The notes beneath the pieces were generated by a model. The model did not search any database and had not been told where the DNA came from. It saw only the letters and a list, made by a program, of their open reading frames with translations. The translations under genes were made by a program, and so were the position numbers. Below, piece after piece: positions 9,101 to 17,532 of a DNA stretch of 64,000 bases. Position 1 is the first letter of the stretch. Every line of letters begins with the position of its first letter. The DNA comes from JACJXF01 sp038316435 (GTDB taxonomy: Bacteria; Bacteroidota; Bacteroidia; Bacteroidales; GCA-2748055): contig JBBQAQ010000017.1 of the NCBI GenBank assembly GCA_038316435.1, positions 8,753 through 72,752 on the forward strand, written 5' to 3'.

Positions 9101-10069
9101 AGCTTCATGTAATGGTCTCCACAAAACGGGGACACCTGCATTCTGAAATTTCTTCAGCTCAGCAGCAATAGCATCAATATCCCTGATAATGTAGGTGTAT
9201 TCCTGAGTTCCAGGAGTTACAGCTTTTGTAATATCGAAATTAGTAAATTCAGTATAAAAAGTATTTGTTCCGGCAACTCCGCCTGTAGGTGAGCACCAGT
9301 GCCAGTGCATTGCAACGAGACCTTTTTTCCCACTGCTATTATACCAGTTGATCAGATCCGTTACTGTGTTGTCGGGAACCTTTCCAAATCCATGAGCGCC
9401 ATTGACCCATTTATAGGGATATCCCTCGGTAAAAGAACCGAAATCGCCGGCTTTTAACATTGGAGATTTCCCGGTAAGATTCTTGATCTCAGTGTAATAG
9501 CCTGATGTCTGACCGGTAATAATTCTCTCTCCAAACTGCATTTTGAGAAAATCATATAAATTTACAGCAGCAATATTCGCGGCAGGATCAACAAGTTTAT
9601 CGACTATATTGAATACGTTTTTTTCAGCGGGAAATACTTCGAATTTATCAATGTCTATCCAACCCCAGGACTTTTTTATAATCAAGGTATTTGCACCCTG
9701 ATCCAACAAATAGTTCCCCGCCTCGGCATAAACAAATGAACTTGTGGCAGGAAAATAAACCGAAGATGAGTACCCCGCATTTACTGCGAAATCCTGATAC
9801 TTGGCTCCGCTGCAGCGATAGCGGATAACAATTTTATACATTTCTTTGACAGGCACAGTAACCGATACACTAACTTTATCGCCATCGGCATCAAATCCGG
9901 TTACAAATCCGGTGCCTGAATAGCCTGAACCGGAACTTGATTTGATGGTTCCTGTGAGAATTCCATCCTCAGCTTCGGCAGATGTCACTAGCAAACCATA
10001 TCCGTTTGCCTGGCTAAATCCCATGAAACAAAAGAATATCAATACGAAGAAACTTATAATTTTTTGCAT
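6131..10069 (-). CDS. Secreted GH26 beta-mannanase fused to CBM35 and a beta-helix domain, T9SS-sorted
   Basis: This 1312-residue exported protein starts with a signal peptide (about residues 1-20, MGFSQ). A CBM35-like carbohydrate-binding domain follows (about 27-147, AEAEDG...YSGTGFVTGFD...SWGWIDIDKFEV). A GH26 retaining endo-beta-1,4-mannanase domain spans about 155-470, with acid/base Glu322 in WRPLHEAGGGWFWWG and nucleophile Glu414 in MTENGPIPD. About 500 residues of right-handed beta-helix of the pectate-lyase-superfamily type follow (PPYNADNTGVNDVTSIIQLA, GGGVVYLPAGKYKI). Then come three carboxypeptidase-regulatory-like beta-sandwich repeats (about 986-1225) and a type A T9SS sorting domain (VAIWPNPVSEILHL to the end, FLLIKE). 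The GH26 role is clear; the substrate of the beta-helix part is unknown. The stop lies six bases from the far end of the convergent GH9 frame. Confidence 0.92.
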   Translation of the reverse strand: MQKIISFFVLIFFCFMGFSQANGYGLLVTSAEAEDGILTGTIKSSSGSGYSGTGFVTGFDADGDKVSVSVTVPVKEMYKIVIRYRCSGAKYQDFAVNAGYSSSVYFPATSSFVYAEAGNYLLDQGANTLIIKKSWGWIDIDKFEVFPAEKNVFNIVDKLVDPAANIAAVNLYDFLKMQFGERIITGQTSGYYTEIKNLTGKSPMLKAGDFGSFTEGYPYKWVNGAHGFGKVPDNTVTDLINWYNSSGKKGLVAMHWHWCSPTGGVAGTNTFYTEFTNFDITKAVTPGTQEYTYIIRDIDAIAAELKKFQNAGVPVLWRPLHEAGGGWFWWGAKGPVACKKLWNIMYDRMMNYHQLHNLIWVWSTPETDWYPGNDKVDIIGHDSYPGVYNYGNQKNAFDRLFKLTNGEKLIAMTENGPIPDVDESLNFGAPWLYIMSWVDLVLSQNSNSHIIEVYNHPKALSLESTNAFWRSSLYPVNWRPDTKDIQGRFLHDFSYAGYQQGEKQIPLETTKITDITLPPYNADNTGVNDVTSIIQLALNTVGKEGGGVVYLPAGKYKIKTQADSSYAIDMQYDSTVLRGAGPDATFLFHDESNMRNKDIIRVEGKNADWFSPIGDSTLITFDLSDPTRIIPVSSVSGFVKGDQIILTSSVTDAFIAEHKMTGLWDQESLEGVAFLRKIDSVDVSNKLIYIDSPTRYFLKTRDNSRVYHVNKHVRETGIENLSIGNIQNPNTGWAEEDYSIPGTGAYEVHSSHAIAFKNAEDCWIKNVRSYKPDVNSEDVELLSNGLILEQSRNITVDSCIFSKPQYEGGGGNGYMYTLESNDCLIKNSNANHGRHNFDFKYPYSNGNVIHKCRSENSKYASDFHMYLSMANLFDQCVLNSDYLESTFRPSGGTAIHGYTSTQSVFYNTVGEAYHPTKDYLIDSKQFGWGYVIGTSGPASAVVTEPAVGSSGGYNYDTAPADFVEGVGKGSELRPVSLYLDQFEKRMKDTIIIRKYRLEVQIKDDVSNEKITDALIKLNDLSFASDTSGSTIFTGLEASFTLGVEKELYLNSAVRQFTVSHDTSILIYMVRKTYSLSITVKDIKTSENLWGAEVSVDGEKKTTDSNGIVTFSVKWGDHKYRLDNLSYRTDSGLFSLNANASKIYYMLQTQADAKFRLKNYDTPVNDAVVKINDISLITNALGIALFENLPLETAYNFDITVDGYFGQTGEFFLSKDTVIDIALVKSTIGIDLQSNRSKVAIWPNPVSEILHLSIPREYGLCCISITDLFGKRVFENTQVSEEFEINTGSFPSGAYIVRIYSGTLNKNFLLIKE

Positions 10070-10157
10070 GAATCAGATGGATAAACTTTATTTTCTCAAA
10101 AGCAACAACAGAATTATTGAAATTCGCTATTCTTTTGATGGTTTCACTTTCAACTAC

Positions 10158-11123
10158 TTATTTTAAACCTGCGTTTTGTCTAAAAAGTTCTCGAGTTTTT
10201 ATGCCTGATTCTTTCATATCGGCTTCTGTCCAGTTTCCCTGAGATGACGCACTTTCTTTGAGCATTGAGCAAGTTTCATTTTTATCGGCAATTGACCAGC
10301 AAATCCAGCTGATCTGATTTTTATTCATCCAGTTTATCCACTTAGTCCACTCATCATAATTTATAGGACCGTTACCACTGGCTTCCATTCCTGCAGACTC
10401 AGAAACGAAAATAGGAATGCCTTTGCTTAGGGCATAATCTCCTCTGTCGCGCAGGAATTGTCCATGAGTGCCTGCATAAAAATGCAACGTGTACATAATA
10501 TTTGAATATCCGATGATCGGATCATCGGCCACAAGGTGCACATCCTGGTCCCAATGAGGGTTGCCGACAAGGATTATATTATCAGGATCAAATTCGCGAA
10601 TTTTTTTAATTACTTCAATTGAATAGGCTTTCACATCTGTCCATGAATCTTTCACAGGTTCATTGAAAATTTCATAAATGACATTTGGGTATTTGCCATA
10701 TTTATTGGCCATTTCTTCAAAGAAAACAAGCGATGCCTTCAACTGTATACCGTGACTGTGCCAGTCGATTATTACATAAATATCGTTTTTGATTGCGCCC
10801 TGAATTACAGCTTCAATCTTTTCTTTTGACCAATCGGGAGACATCAAATATCCTTTATCTGGTTCTACTCCCATTGCAGCCCGAACAACATTGCATTTCC
10901 AGTCGTTGGCAAGCCAAGTAACTGTTTCTTCATTATAAAATCTGGGCCACCAGTTATGCCAGCCATAGCTGACTCCCTGAAGGGCAATTGTTTTACCATT
11001 CATGTCAATCAGGCTTGTTCCTGAAACAGAAAGACTACCATGTTCCTTTACTGGCTGAGCATTCAGAGAAATGAAACATAGCGCAAATAGAAATATGAAC
11101 AAAGAGTTAATTAAGTTTTTCAT
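10158..11123 (-). CDS. GH5 endoglucanase (subfamily 2-like)
   Basis: This 321-residue secreted enzyme is a retaining endo-beta-1,4-glucanase of family GH5. The chosen ATG (11123) opens a standard signal peptide (MKNLINSLFIFLFALCFISL, ending LNAQ); an in-frame ATG eight codons earlier exists but weakens the signal peptide. Family motifs are ALQGVSYGWHNWWP, RAAMGVEP, VIIDWHSH, the acid/base in IYEIFNEP (Glu155 from this start), LHFYAGTHGQ, and a nucleophile in IPIFVSESAG (Glu242). The usual text around the nucleophile in this subfamily is TEWG, so SESAG is a local variation, but the glutamate is kept. It has no C-terminal sorting domain, so it is probably periplasmic. It lies 88 bases upstream of the GH26 gene on the same strand and may be co-transcribed with it. 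Confidence 0.93.
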   Translation of the reverse strand: MKNLINSLFIFLFALCFISLNAQPVKEHGSLSVSGTSLIDMNGKTIALQGVSYGWHNWWPRFYNEETVTWLANDWKCNVVRAAMGVEPDKGYLMSPDWSKEKIEAVIQGAIKNDIYVIIDWHSHGIQLKASLVFFEEMANKYGKYPNVIYEIFNEPVKDSWTDVKAYSIEVIKKIREFDPDNIILVGNPHWDQDVHLVADDPIIGYSNIMYTLHFYAGTHGQFLRDRGDYALSKGIPIFVSESAGMEASGNGPINYDEWTKWINWMNKNQISWICWSIADKNETCSMLKESASSQGNWTEADMKESGIKTRELFRQNAGLK

Positions 11124-11183
11124 GATCTGATTATTTAAAATTGACATCCCAGATTAAAATAATAAATAAGAATTTACACGGAG

Positions 11184-11191
11184 TAAAGGTA
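11184..11191 (-). promoter_or_regulatory. Candidate -7 element for the GH5-GH26 unit
   Basis: On the minus strand this reads TACCTTTA, one base off TAnnTTTG, about 60 bases before the GH5 start codon and just after the terminator of the preceding gene. Confidence 0.45.
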
Positions 11192-11196
11192 AAAAA

Positions 11197-11226
11197 AAAG
11201 GAGTCCCGAAATTTCGGGACTCCTTT
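11197..11226 (-). terminator. Strong terminator after the lamin-tail protein gene
   Basis: A near-perfect palindrome (GGAGTCCCGA paired with TCGGGACTCC around an AAT/ATT centre) lies 18 bases past the stop of the minus-strand gene and runs, on that strand, into a tract of nine T. It separates the lamin-tail gene from the GH5-GH26 unit. Confidence 0.9.
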
Positions 11227-11243
11227 AATATGAGCCTGGTAAA

Positions 11244-14200
11244 TTATTGTAAAATCATCTTATAACGACCTACAACATCTTCGCCATTTTTAACAGTTAC
11301 AAAATAGATACCAGAAGGTTGACCAGCAAGGCTAATCATTTCAGTGTTTTGTGTTACAACTCTGTCGATCATACGCTGACCAAGCAAGTTTGAAACATAA
11401 ACCCTGTTACCCATTGCAAGACCTGAAACAAAGATCATTCCTGTACTTGGATTTGGATAAACATTGATACCCTTACTGTTTTGGTTACCAATTGAGGTAC
11501 CAACAGTAACATCATAGGTAACTTTGGTAACATTATCACCAGCAGTAACAACCAGTTTATCACCTACGGCAAGGTTTCCTGTATGAGGAACTCCTGCGGC
11601 ATTTGTAACAACAACAGTAGCATTTTGAGCAACTAAAAGATCAGAGAGGAAATTGCTAACACTCATCAGAACATTAATACTAGTTCCGTTAATTGTTAAT
11701 CCAACCTGATCAACAGTAAATACTGAAGATGTTACATAAGCCAGGTAACTTGGAAGTGGGCCTAAAACCTGCAGATAATAAATCTTAGAGGTTGATCCGT
11801 CTTCTGAAGTAACAACGATTTTATCATCATAGTATACATCACCCAGAGTACGTTCGTATCCAAATTTATCGAGAATAATAACACTTGCGCCGGGAGCAGG
11901 AATGATATTCTTCATTAATCCGCTTACTGAAATTCCGGCTGGAACATTACTTACAAGAGCTAAATCCTGATTTACTCCAAAAACACTGGATGTAATGAAA
12001 GCACCATTGTTCATAAGATCAGGAACAAACTGATACAGGATTTTTGTGGTTCCGTTTTCAGCAACAACTTCAATAAAGAAATCAGCTGAAACAGGCACAT
12101 CAACTAAAACCGTATCATAATTTAACACTGTAAGAGGAACATAAGCGTTATTAACGTCGATCAGAGTATATGAAGCACCTAATGGAATATCAAGATTCAT
12201 CATCACTGTGCGTAATGTAAGTGAATATGGGAATCCGGAAACAGTACCATTTGCTCCGTTTACATCAACAGTATAATCGGTAGAAACCAATACTGCATCA
12301 TTACTTAAACCACCCGGAGTTACATTCAGAATATACTTTGAAGTATTAACAGCATCAGCAGAAACAACAATCAGAGTATCTCCATTTGTCAATACACCAG
12401 CGAGTTCCAGTGGTCCGGCATTTCCGTGAACTGCCAGCATCTGATCAGCATTTGCTTTTATAAGGTTAGCATAAAATTGGCTAACAGTTGTTCCTGCAAC
12501 GACGCCTTTTATTCCTTCTTCCATGCTAAATCCTTCAGTTACTTTATACAATGTGGAAGAAACTGTGGAACTGTAAATCGTTGCGCTGTTCATTAAATGA
12601 GTACCAATTCCGTCGGCAACAAATACTCTTGTTCCTGGCCATCCATAGTTTCTTGCGCCTAAAATTGCTTCATCTACATATTCCCATTCGCTATTAGAAT
12701 TAGTTGTATCAAGAGAAGCACCAATTTCGGTATTTCCTTTGTAATACTGAGGCCTTCTGGTAAATGAGGCAGGTCCAGCGACAGTAACACCATCATACTT
12801 CCAATCGTTTCCATCTGCACTACCTAAAATATCAAGTACTTCGAAATCGTTAGGATCATTTGCAGATTTTGTTCCATTAATAACAGAGTCGTTGATAATT
12901 TTGAACAACATATATTTAGAACCAATCCACTGGTACATATTTGACCATGCACCAACATTGTCTATCCATGTGCTGTGCGCGAAGTCGATATCTAGCTGAT
13001 TCATCATGAATTTAGGATATCCAGCACCATTTATATCCGAATGAGTCTGACCGGCAACAAATACATCACCAGGTTGAACAATTGGGTTAACGTTATTGTC
13101 TTCAATAGCAACCGCAGGTTTAATACCCCAGTCGGCTTCACTTTGCCATTTTCTTCCGGGAATATATTTTGTATATCTGTTTCCCCAGTTGCCAATACCG
13201 GTGTTACCAGTAATAGCATCTGCAGGTGAACCAGCATAACCAAAGGTTAGCATATACCTGCTCATATCGAGTGGTTCGGTTCCAGGGTTAACAATTTCTA
13301 TGAAATGGTTACCATAATCCTGCCACCATACGAACTGAGAAATAAATGGTTCTCCGGCCCAAGGCTGAATATTTGCAAAATCCTTTTCCTTTTCAAGTTG
13401 AACTTTATAAGTGAAAATTGTAGTGTCATCTTCAGCAGTTACGGTAAACTTAACTGTTTTATCAGCATCGGTTCCATTCAGATTTTTAGCTCTGTCTACT
13501 TCAAGTTTTGCATTTACATCACCTGTTTTTGCTACTAAAGCAGGTATTCCATCTACATCGAAAGGAACAGATACTTTATAATCGAATTTTGTACGGATAT
13601 AATTGGGAATAGTATCACCGTTCCAGCCGTAGAATCCTTTATAGAATTCAGGTATATCAGGCCATGTAATTGATCCCATATATGCATCATGACTTGGAGT
13701 CCACTTGGTAATTTTAAGATAATATTCTTTTACAGCACCATTTTCAGCTGTAACTTTTAGTTTATCGCCCAATTTAAGGTCAGTCCTTGCATTTCCGTCA
13801 ACCCACACAATCTGCCAATTAGCTTTTGGAGCTTTTTCCAGATATTTAAACAAGGTATCAACACGGGTAGCGAAAGGTACATTACTGATAGTGTCCATTC
13901 CGGGAATTTTATCAGATACATCACAGAATGCACCTTGTCCGCGATAGGTTCCGTTTACATTTTTCGGAATTTTTGGAACAACAATGTTTGCACCTGCTGT
14001 TGGTGGAGCTACAGTGATATCGAATACAATTTTATCCAAATCTTTACCACAAGCATACATTGTCAGTTTATCACCTGTACGAACGGATACATAAGCGGAA
14101 TCATCAAAGTTAGGCGCATAAGTATAAGCCCAAGCAATACCAGGTTTTCTGTTGAACTGATACATGATTGAATCATCATGTCTTACTCCCCAGGGAACAG

Positions 14201-15035
14201 TTAATTTAGCACCAGCAAGGTTAATATCAATTGTGCTGGAAGTAACCGTTGCGGCATCAAGATTATAATCACCATGATTACCAACTGTCCAGAATACTGC
14301 ACGTGCGGCATCCCAGCCACCATCAGATAATCTAGGAATAGGCATCCATTCTGAATCCGTTAAGTCAAGACCTCTTCCAGCATTAAAATCAAGATTACCC
14401 TTTTTAACGCTGAATTTACGTACTAAAATGCTGTTGTTTGAAGCAGCTGTAACACCGGCTATGTCGTTTGGCACATCAGCGCTGGTTCCATCGGCATCAG
14501 AGAAAATACCATTTACCTGATCAATAACAACTGAATCACCATTAGAAAGGTGATGTCTGACATACCAGCAATAACTACCATTCCAAACCATAAGAGCCTG
14601 GTAATTAGGGCTAACGCTATCAGTTGGAGCGCCAGCAGGTGCTGATTCCGGAAAATGCAATTGGATGTCAGCCAGTTTTGCCATTTCGGGTTGAGAAATA
14701 TTCCTGCTAAACCTGTCAGGATACTTTAACCACATTTCAGGATTATAATCATCAATTTTAGCAATTACAAATGATTTACCCGGATCAAGAGTCCTGTTGG
14801 GTAACATAAACCACACGTTAACTCCAGGAAGATAAGGTTGTGTCCAGGGGTTAATAGAGCCAAATTCAAAATCAGAAAGATTTAGCGTTGTTTCTCCAAC
14901 ATTTGATAATTCCACATAAGCAAAATGGGCTGCATCGAGCCTTGCTTCGGAAATTACAAGCGTTCGGATGGTGTCCTGGGCATTTAGTATCCCAGCCACC
15001 ATTAAGAAAGCAAAGATTAGTAGTCTTGTCTTCAT
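11244..15035 (-). CDS. Large lamin-tail-domain surface protein with C-terminal repeats and T9SS sorting domain
   Basis: The product is 1263 residues from the ATG at 15035, which opens a clean signal peptide (MKTRLLIFAFLMVAGILNAQ). A lamin-tail-like domain follows (about 28-165, ISEARLDAAHFAYVELSNVG...LNLSDFEF), then beta-rich linker domains. A second lamin-tail-like domain lies at about 558-790 (FISQFVWWQDYGNHFIEIVN). Roughly four repeats of about 95 residues follow (about 810-1180), each with the theme ITSSVF.V...I and ending GD.LVVTSEDG.T..IY. A type A sorting domain closes the protein (INVYPNPSTGMIFV, LAGQPSGIYFVTVKNG, YKMILQ). No catalytic residues are recognisable; it looks like an adhesive, scaffold or glycan-binding surface protein. 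It is divergently oriented from the fasciclin-SusCD operon with 172 bases between the starts, which suggests a shared control region. Confidence 0.85.
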   Translation of the reverse strand: MKTRLLIFAFLMVAGILNAQDTIRTLVISEARLDAAHFAYVELSNVGETTLNLSDFEFGSINPWTQPYLPGVNVWFMLPNRTLDPGKSFVIAKIDDYNPEMWLKYPDRFSRNISQPEMAKLADIQLHFPESAPAGAPTDSVSPNYQALMVWNGSYCWYVRHHLSNGDSVVIDQVNGIFSDADGTSADVPNDIAGVTAASNNSILVRKFSVKKGNLDFNAGRGLDLTDSEWMPIPRLSDGGWDAARAVFWTVGNHGDYNLDAATVTSSTIDINLAGAKLTVPWGVRHDDSIMYQFNRKPGIAWAYTYAPNFDDSAYVSVRTGDKLTMYACGKDLDKIVFDITVAPPTAGANIVVPKIPKNVNGTYRGQGAFCDVSDKIPGMDTISNVPFATRVDTLFKYLEKAPKANWQIVWVDGNARTDLKLGDKLKVTAENGAVKEYYLKITKWTPSHDAYMGSITWPDIPEFYKGFYGWNGDTIPNYIRTKFDYKVSVPFDVDGIPALVAKTGDVNAKLEVDRAKNLNGTDADKTVKFTVTAEDDTTIFTYKVQLEKEKDFANIQPWAGEPFISQFVWWQDYGNHFIEIVNPGTEPLDMSRYMLTFGYAGSPADAITGNTGIGNWGNRYTKYIPGRKWQSEADWGIKPAVAIEDNNVNPIVQPGDVFVAGQTHSDINGAGYPKFMMNQLDIDFAHSTWIDNVGAWSNMYQWIGSKYMLFKIINDSVINGTKSANDPNDFEVLDILGSADGNDWKYDGVTVAGPASFTRRPQYYKGNTEIGASLDTTNSNSEWEYVDEAILGARNYGWPGTRVFVADGIGTHLMNSATIYSSTVSSTLYKVTEGFSMEEGIKGVVAGTTVSQFYANLIKANADQMLAVHGNAGPLELAGVLTNGDTLIVVSADAVNTSKYILNVTPGGLSNDAVLVSTDYTVDVNGANGTVSGFPYSLTLRTVMMNLDIPLGASYTLIDVNNAYVPLTVLNYDTVLVDVPVSADFFIEVVAENGTTKILYQFVPDLMNNGAFITSSVFGVNQDLALVSNVPAGISVSGLMKNIIPAPGASVIILDKFGYERTLGDVYYDDKIVVTSEDGSTSKIYYLQVLGPLPSYLAYVTSSVFTVDQVGLTINGTSINVLMSVSNFLSDLLVAQNATVVVTNAAGVPHTGNLAVGDKLVVTAGDNVTKVTYDVTVGTSIGNQNSKGINVYPNPSTGMIFVSGLAMGNRVYVSNLLGQRMIDRVVTQNTEMISLAGQPSGIYFVTVKNGEDVVGRYKMILQ

Positions 15036-15146
15036 AATTCTATGTTTAGTGTTAGTAATAATTAGGATAGACAATATTAAAACACTTAGATTGATTATCC
15101 AAATAAATAATCATGCTTTAGAATTAATCCTAAATAAAAAAAATTG

Positions 15147-15154
15147 TACATTTG
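15147..15154 (+). promoter_or_regulatory. Candidate -7 promoter element of the fasciclin-SusCD operon
   Basis: TACATTTG matches the Bacteroidota -7 consensus TAnnTTTG exactly and lies 53 bases before the first start codon of the operon. No clear -33 TTTG was found at the usual spacing. It sits between the divergent lamin-tail gene and the operon. Confidence 0.55.
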
Positions 15155-15207
15155 GTGCAATTCAGATTCTTTTTCTGAAGCCTCCAATTACTACATAAAC
15201 GAATACA

Positions 15208-17514
15208 ATGATTCGAATAACTAAACTATTACTGATTGTATTGTTTGTTGCGGGTATTAGCAGTTGTGTTAAAGATCCGGAACTTACCGACAAATATGCA
15301 AGACCTGATTGGCTTGCAGGTAAGTTGTTCACTCAAATACAAGATAGACCCGAGCTTTCCCAGTTTGCCCAATGCCTCGAAATTTCGGGCTATGATACCA
15401 TAATTAATACTTCAGGTAGTTATACTGTTTTCGCTCCTAATAATGATGCTTTTACACTATATTTTGCAGAACATCCGGGCTATTCATCGGTGAGTGCAAT
15501 CCCTCTGGAAGAACTCAATAGATTTGTAAAATATCATATTGTACAAAATCCATGGAGTTCTGACCAGCTCAAAAGGCTTGATGTATATGGGTGGATTGAT
15601 TCGACCGACATTAACAATGATGTCCCCAAGGGTTATAAAAGGGAAACACTTCTTCGTGAAAAGGATCAGAAATATGGTGTTAAGTATGATGAAGCCAAAT
15701 CTATTATCATCATAGACACATTGCTTTCACCTTGGTATAGAAGGCAGGCAACCGATTCGAGAAAGCATGCTCCAATTTTTTACAAGGAGCTTTTTAATAT
15801 TTACGACCTGAGTTTTAACGATTTCTCGTTTTATTTCAACAGACCCTACGACGATCCAATGGATATTTATTATGTAAACGGAAAAATTGTAACTCCGGAT
15901 ATATTTGCTGAAAATGGATTTATTCATATTATTGATCGGGTTATAGAGCCACTTAAAAATGCGAGTCAAATTCTGAGCACTCAAAAAAATAATAACTCTT
16001 ACACTGAATTCCTTGATCTCGTGAATTTGTTCCCTGTATTTACATATAATGAACAAAGAACAAAAGATCAGCCTGGTGCTGATCAGGGATACGATGTTGA
16101 CTCGCTTTTTGATATCACATATCCCCAGCTGGCATTTAACATTACCAACGAACGTACAAAAGCTCCTTCCGGAACAGTCGGACTTCCATCGAACGTAACG
16201 ATTCGTTATCATCATGGAATGATTGCTCCAACGAATGAAGCTTTTGATAATTTTATTAGTGAATATATTGCCGGACCAAATCATTGGGGAACATTTGCAG
16301 AAACTCCTATTCATATAAAACGAATGCTTGCAAATACCCACATGTCGGCAAATGCAATTTATCCTTCTGATTTCGAAAAGGGATTTTATAATGGTGAAAA
16401 AGATATTGTATCGATTAATCCCTCAACAATTGTTCAAAAAGAATATGGCAGCAACTGCACTTTCATAGGTACAAATGAGATGCTTGTTCCTAGAGCTTTG
16501 AAAAGCATTACGGGTCCAATTTATCTTCAGAGAAACTACGAACGGCTCATGTATGCTATAGAATATACAGGTCTTCTTCCTGCATTAAAAAAAGAATCCA
16601 ACAATTATACATTGTATGTTGAATCGGATCTCAACTTGCGTGAAGACTCCTCGCTGGTTTATGATGCAATTAGAAAAGAGTTTTCAGTTTTTCAAATCAC
16701 AGGGAATCAGGTTCAGCGCTTTATACTAACAAATAATGATTTAAGAACCTTACTTCTCAATCATATTGGTAGTGATGTGCCCAGAGGATTAGCAAATAAA
16801 GAATTTATCCGGAATCTCGCAGGGAATTATCTTATTTATAATAATATCACCGGCGAAGTTAGTGGAACCTCCCCTTCTACTTATGGTTATCAGGGATCAG
16901 TTCAAACCAATGTCTTCCCAGTGCAAATAAGCACTAATGCGGATAATGGAATAACCTATGATATTAAAAACTGGTTTAATTTCTCATCCCAGACTTTATA
17001 TGGAAAAATATCGGTCTCTTATAAAAAGTTTCATGGCCTTCTTGCGAAAGCCAAACTCGTAAATGATAAACTGTTTGAGTATACCTTCTTATCTCAAAAT
17101 GAGTTTTACACTGTTTTCATCCCTTCTGATGCTGCCCTTGATGCCTATCAGGTTGACACAATGGGAATTCCAGGATTAAAAAAATTCCTTCAATTGCATT
17201 TTATTCAGGGCGATATTATTTTTACAGATGGAAATAAATCCCCTCAGTATTATGAATCGACCAGAATAGATGAAAAATCAACACCATTCACTACTTATTA
17301 CACTAAGTTCCTAATAAACCCGGATATAGACATTATCCATATTATGGATCCTTCCGGAAATGATTATGTCACTATTCCTGAATCTGCAACTACCAATATA
17401 ATTACAGGAAGAAACTTGGGCACCGGCCAAGAAACGATTCCAAAGGTTATTTCTACCAGTGTTATTCATGAAATTGACAAAGTGCTACTTAAAAGTGAAC
17501 TTGATACCGAGTAA
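15208..17514 (+). CDS. Multi-domain fasciclin (FAS1) lipoprotein
   Basis: This 768-residue lipoprotein has a lipobox in VLFVAGISSCVKDPEL, so it is anchored in a membrane, most likely the outer membrane. About four FAS1-like domains can be traced: the first has TSGSYTVFAPNNDAFTLYF, LNRFVKYHIVQ and NGFIHIIDRVIEPL (about 55-245). The second has IRYHHGMIAPTNEAFDNFI, and a third, more diverged, starts near residue 445. The last has YTVFIPSDAALDAY and LKKFLQLHFIQGDI (about 610-765). FAS1 domains mediate adhesion and binding of glycans or proteins; no catalytic function is implied. It is the first gene of a seven-gene same-strand run and sits 18 bases before the SusC gene. A role as an accessory substrate-binding lipoprotein of the importer, comparable to SusE/SusF in position but unrelated in fold, is an inference. 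Confidence 0.87.
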   Translation: MIRITKLLLIVLFVAGISSCVKDPELTDKYARPDWLAGKLFTQIQDRPELSQFAQCLEISGYDTIINTSGSYTVFAPNNDAFTLYFAEHPGYSSVSAIPLEELNRFVKYHIVQNPWSSDQLKRLDVYGWIDSTDINNDVPKGYKRETLLREKDQKYGVKYDEAKSIIIIDTLLSPWYRRQATDSRKHAPIFYKELFNIYDLSFNDFSFYFNRPYDDPMDIYYVNGKIVTPDIFAENGFIHIIDRVIEPLKNASQILSTQKNNNSYTEFLDLVNLFPVFTYNEQRTKDQPGADQGYDVDSLFDITYPQLAFNITNERTKAPSGTVGLPSNVTIRYHHGMIAPTNEAFDNFISEYIAGPNHWGTFAETPIHIKRMLANTHMSANAIYPSDFEKGFYNGEKDIVSINPSTIVQKEYGSNCTFIGTNEMLVPRALKSITGPIYLQRNYERLMYAIEYTGLLPALKKESNNYTLYVESDLNLREDSSLVYDAIRKEFSVFQITGNQVQRFILTNNDLRTLLLNHIGSDVPRGLANKEFIRNLAGNYLIYNNITGEVSGTSPSTYGYQGSVQTNVFPVQISTNADNGITYDIKNWFNFSSQTLYGKISVSYKKFHGLLAKAKLVNDKLFEYTFLSQNEFYTVFIPSDAALDAYQVDTMGIPGLKKFLQLHFIQGDIIFTDGNKSPQYYESTRIDEKSTPFTTYYTKFLINPDIDIIHIMDPSGNDYVTIPESATTNIITGRNLGTGQETIPKVISTSVIHEIDKVLLKSELDTE

Positions 17515-17532
17515 TTTGTATTCCAATTGACT

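Noticed and set aside
15727..16341. 204-codon open frame on the minus strand inside the first fasciclin gene
   Set aside because: It is a shadow of the plus-strand gene: composition is Ile/Lys/Ser-rich without family motifs, and the plus-strand frame has lipobox and FAS1 domains.
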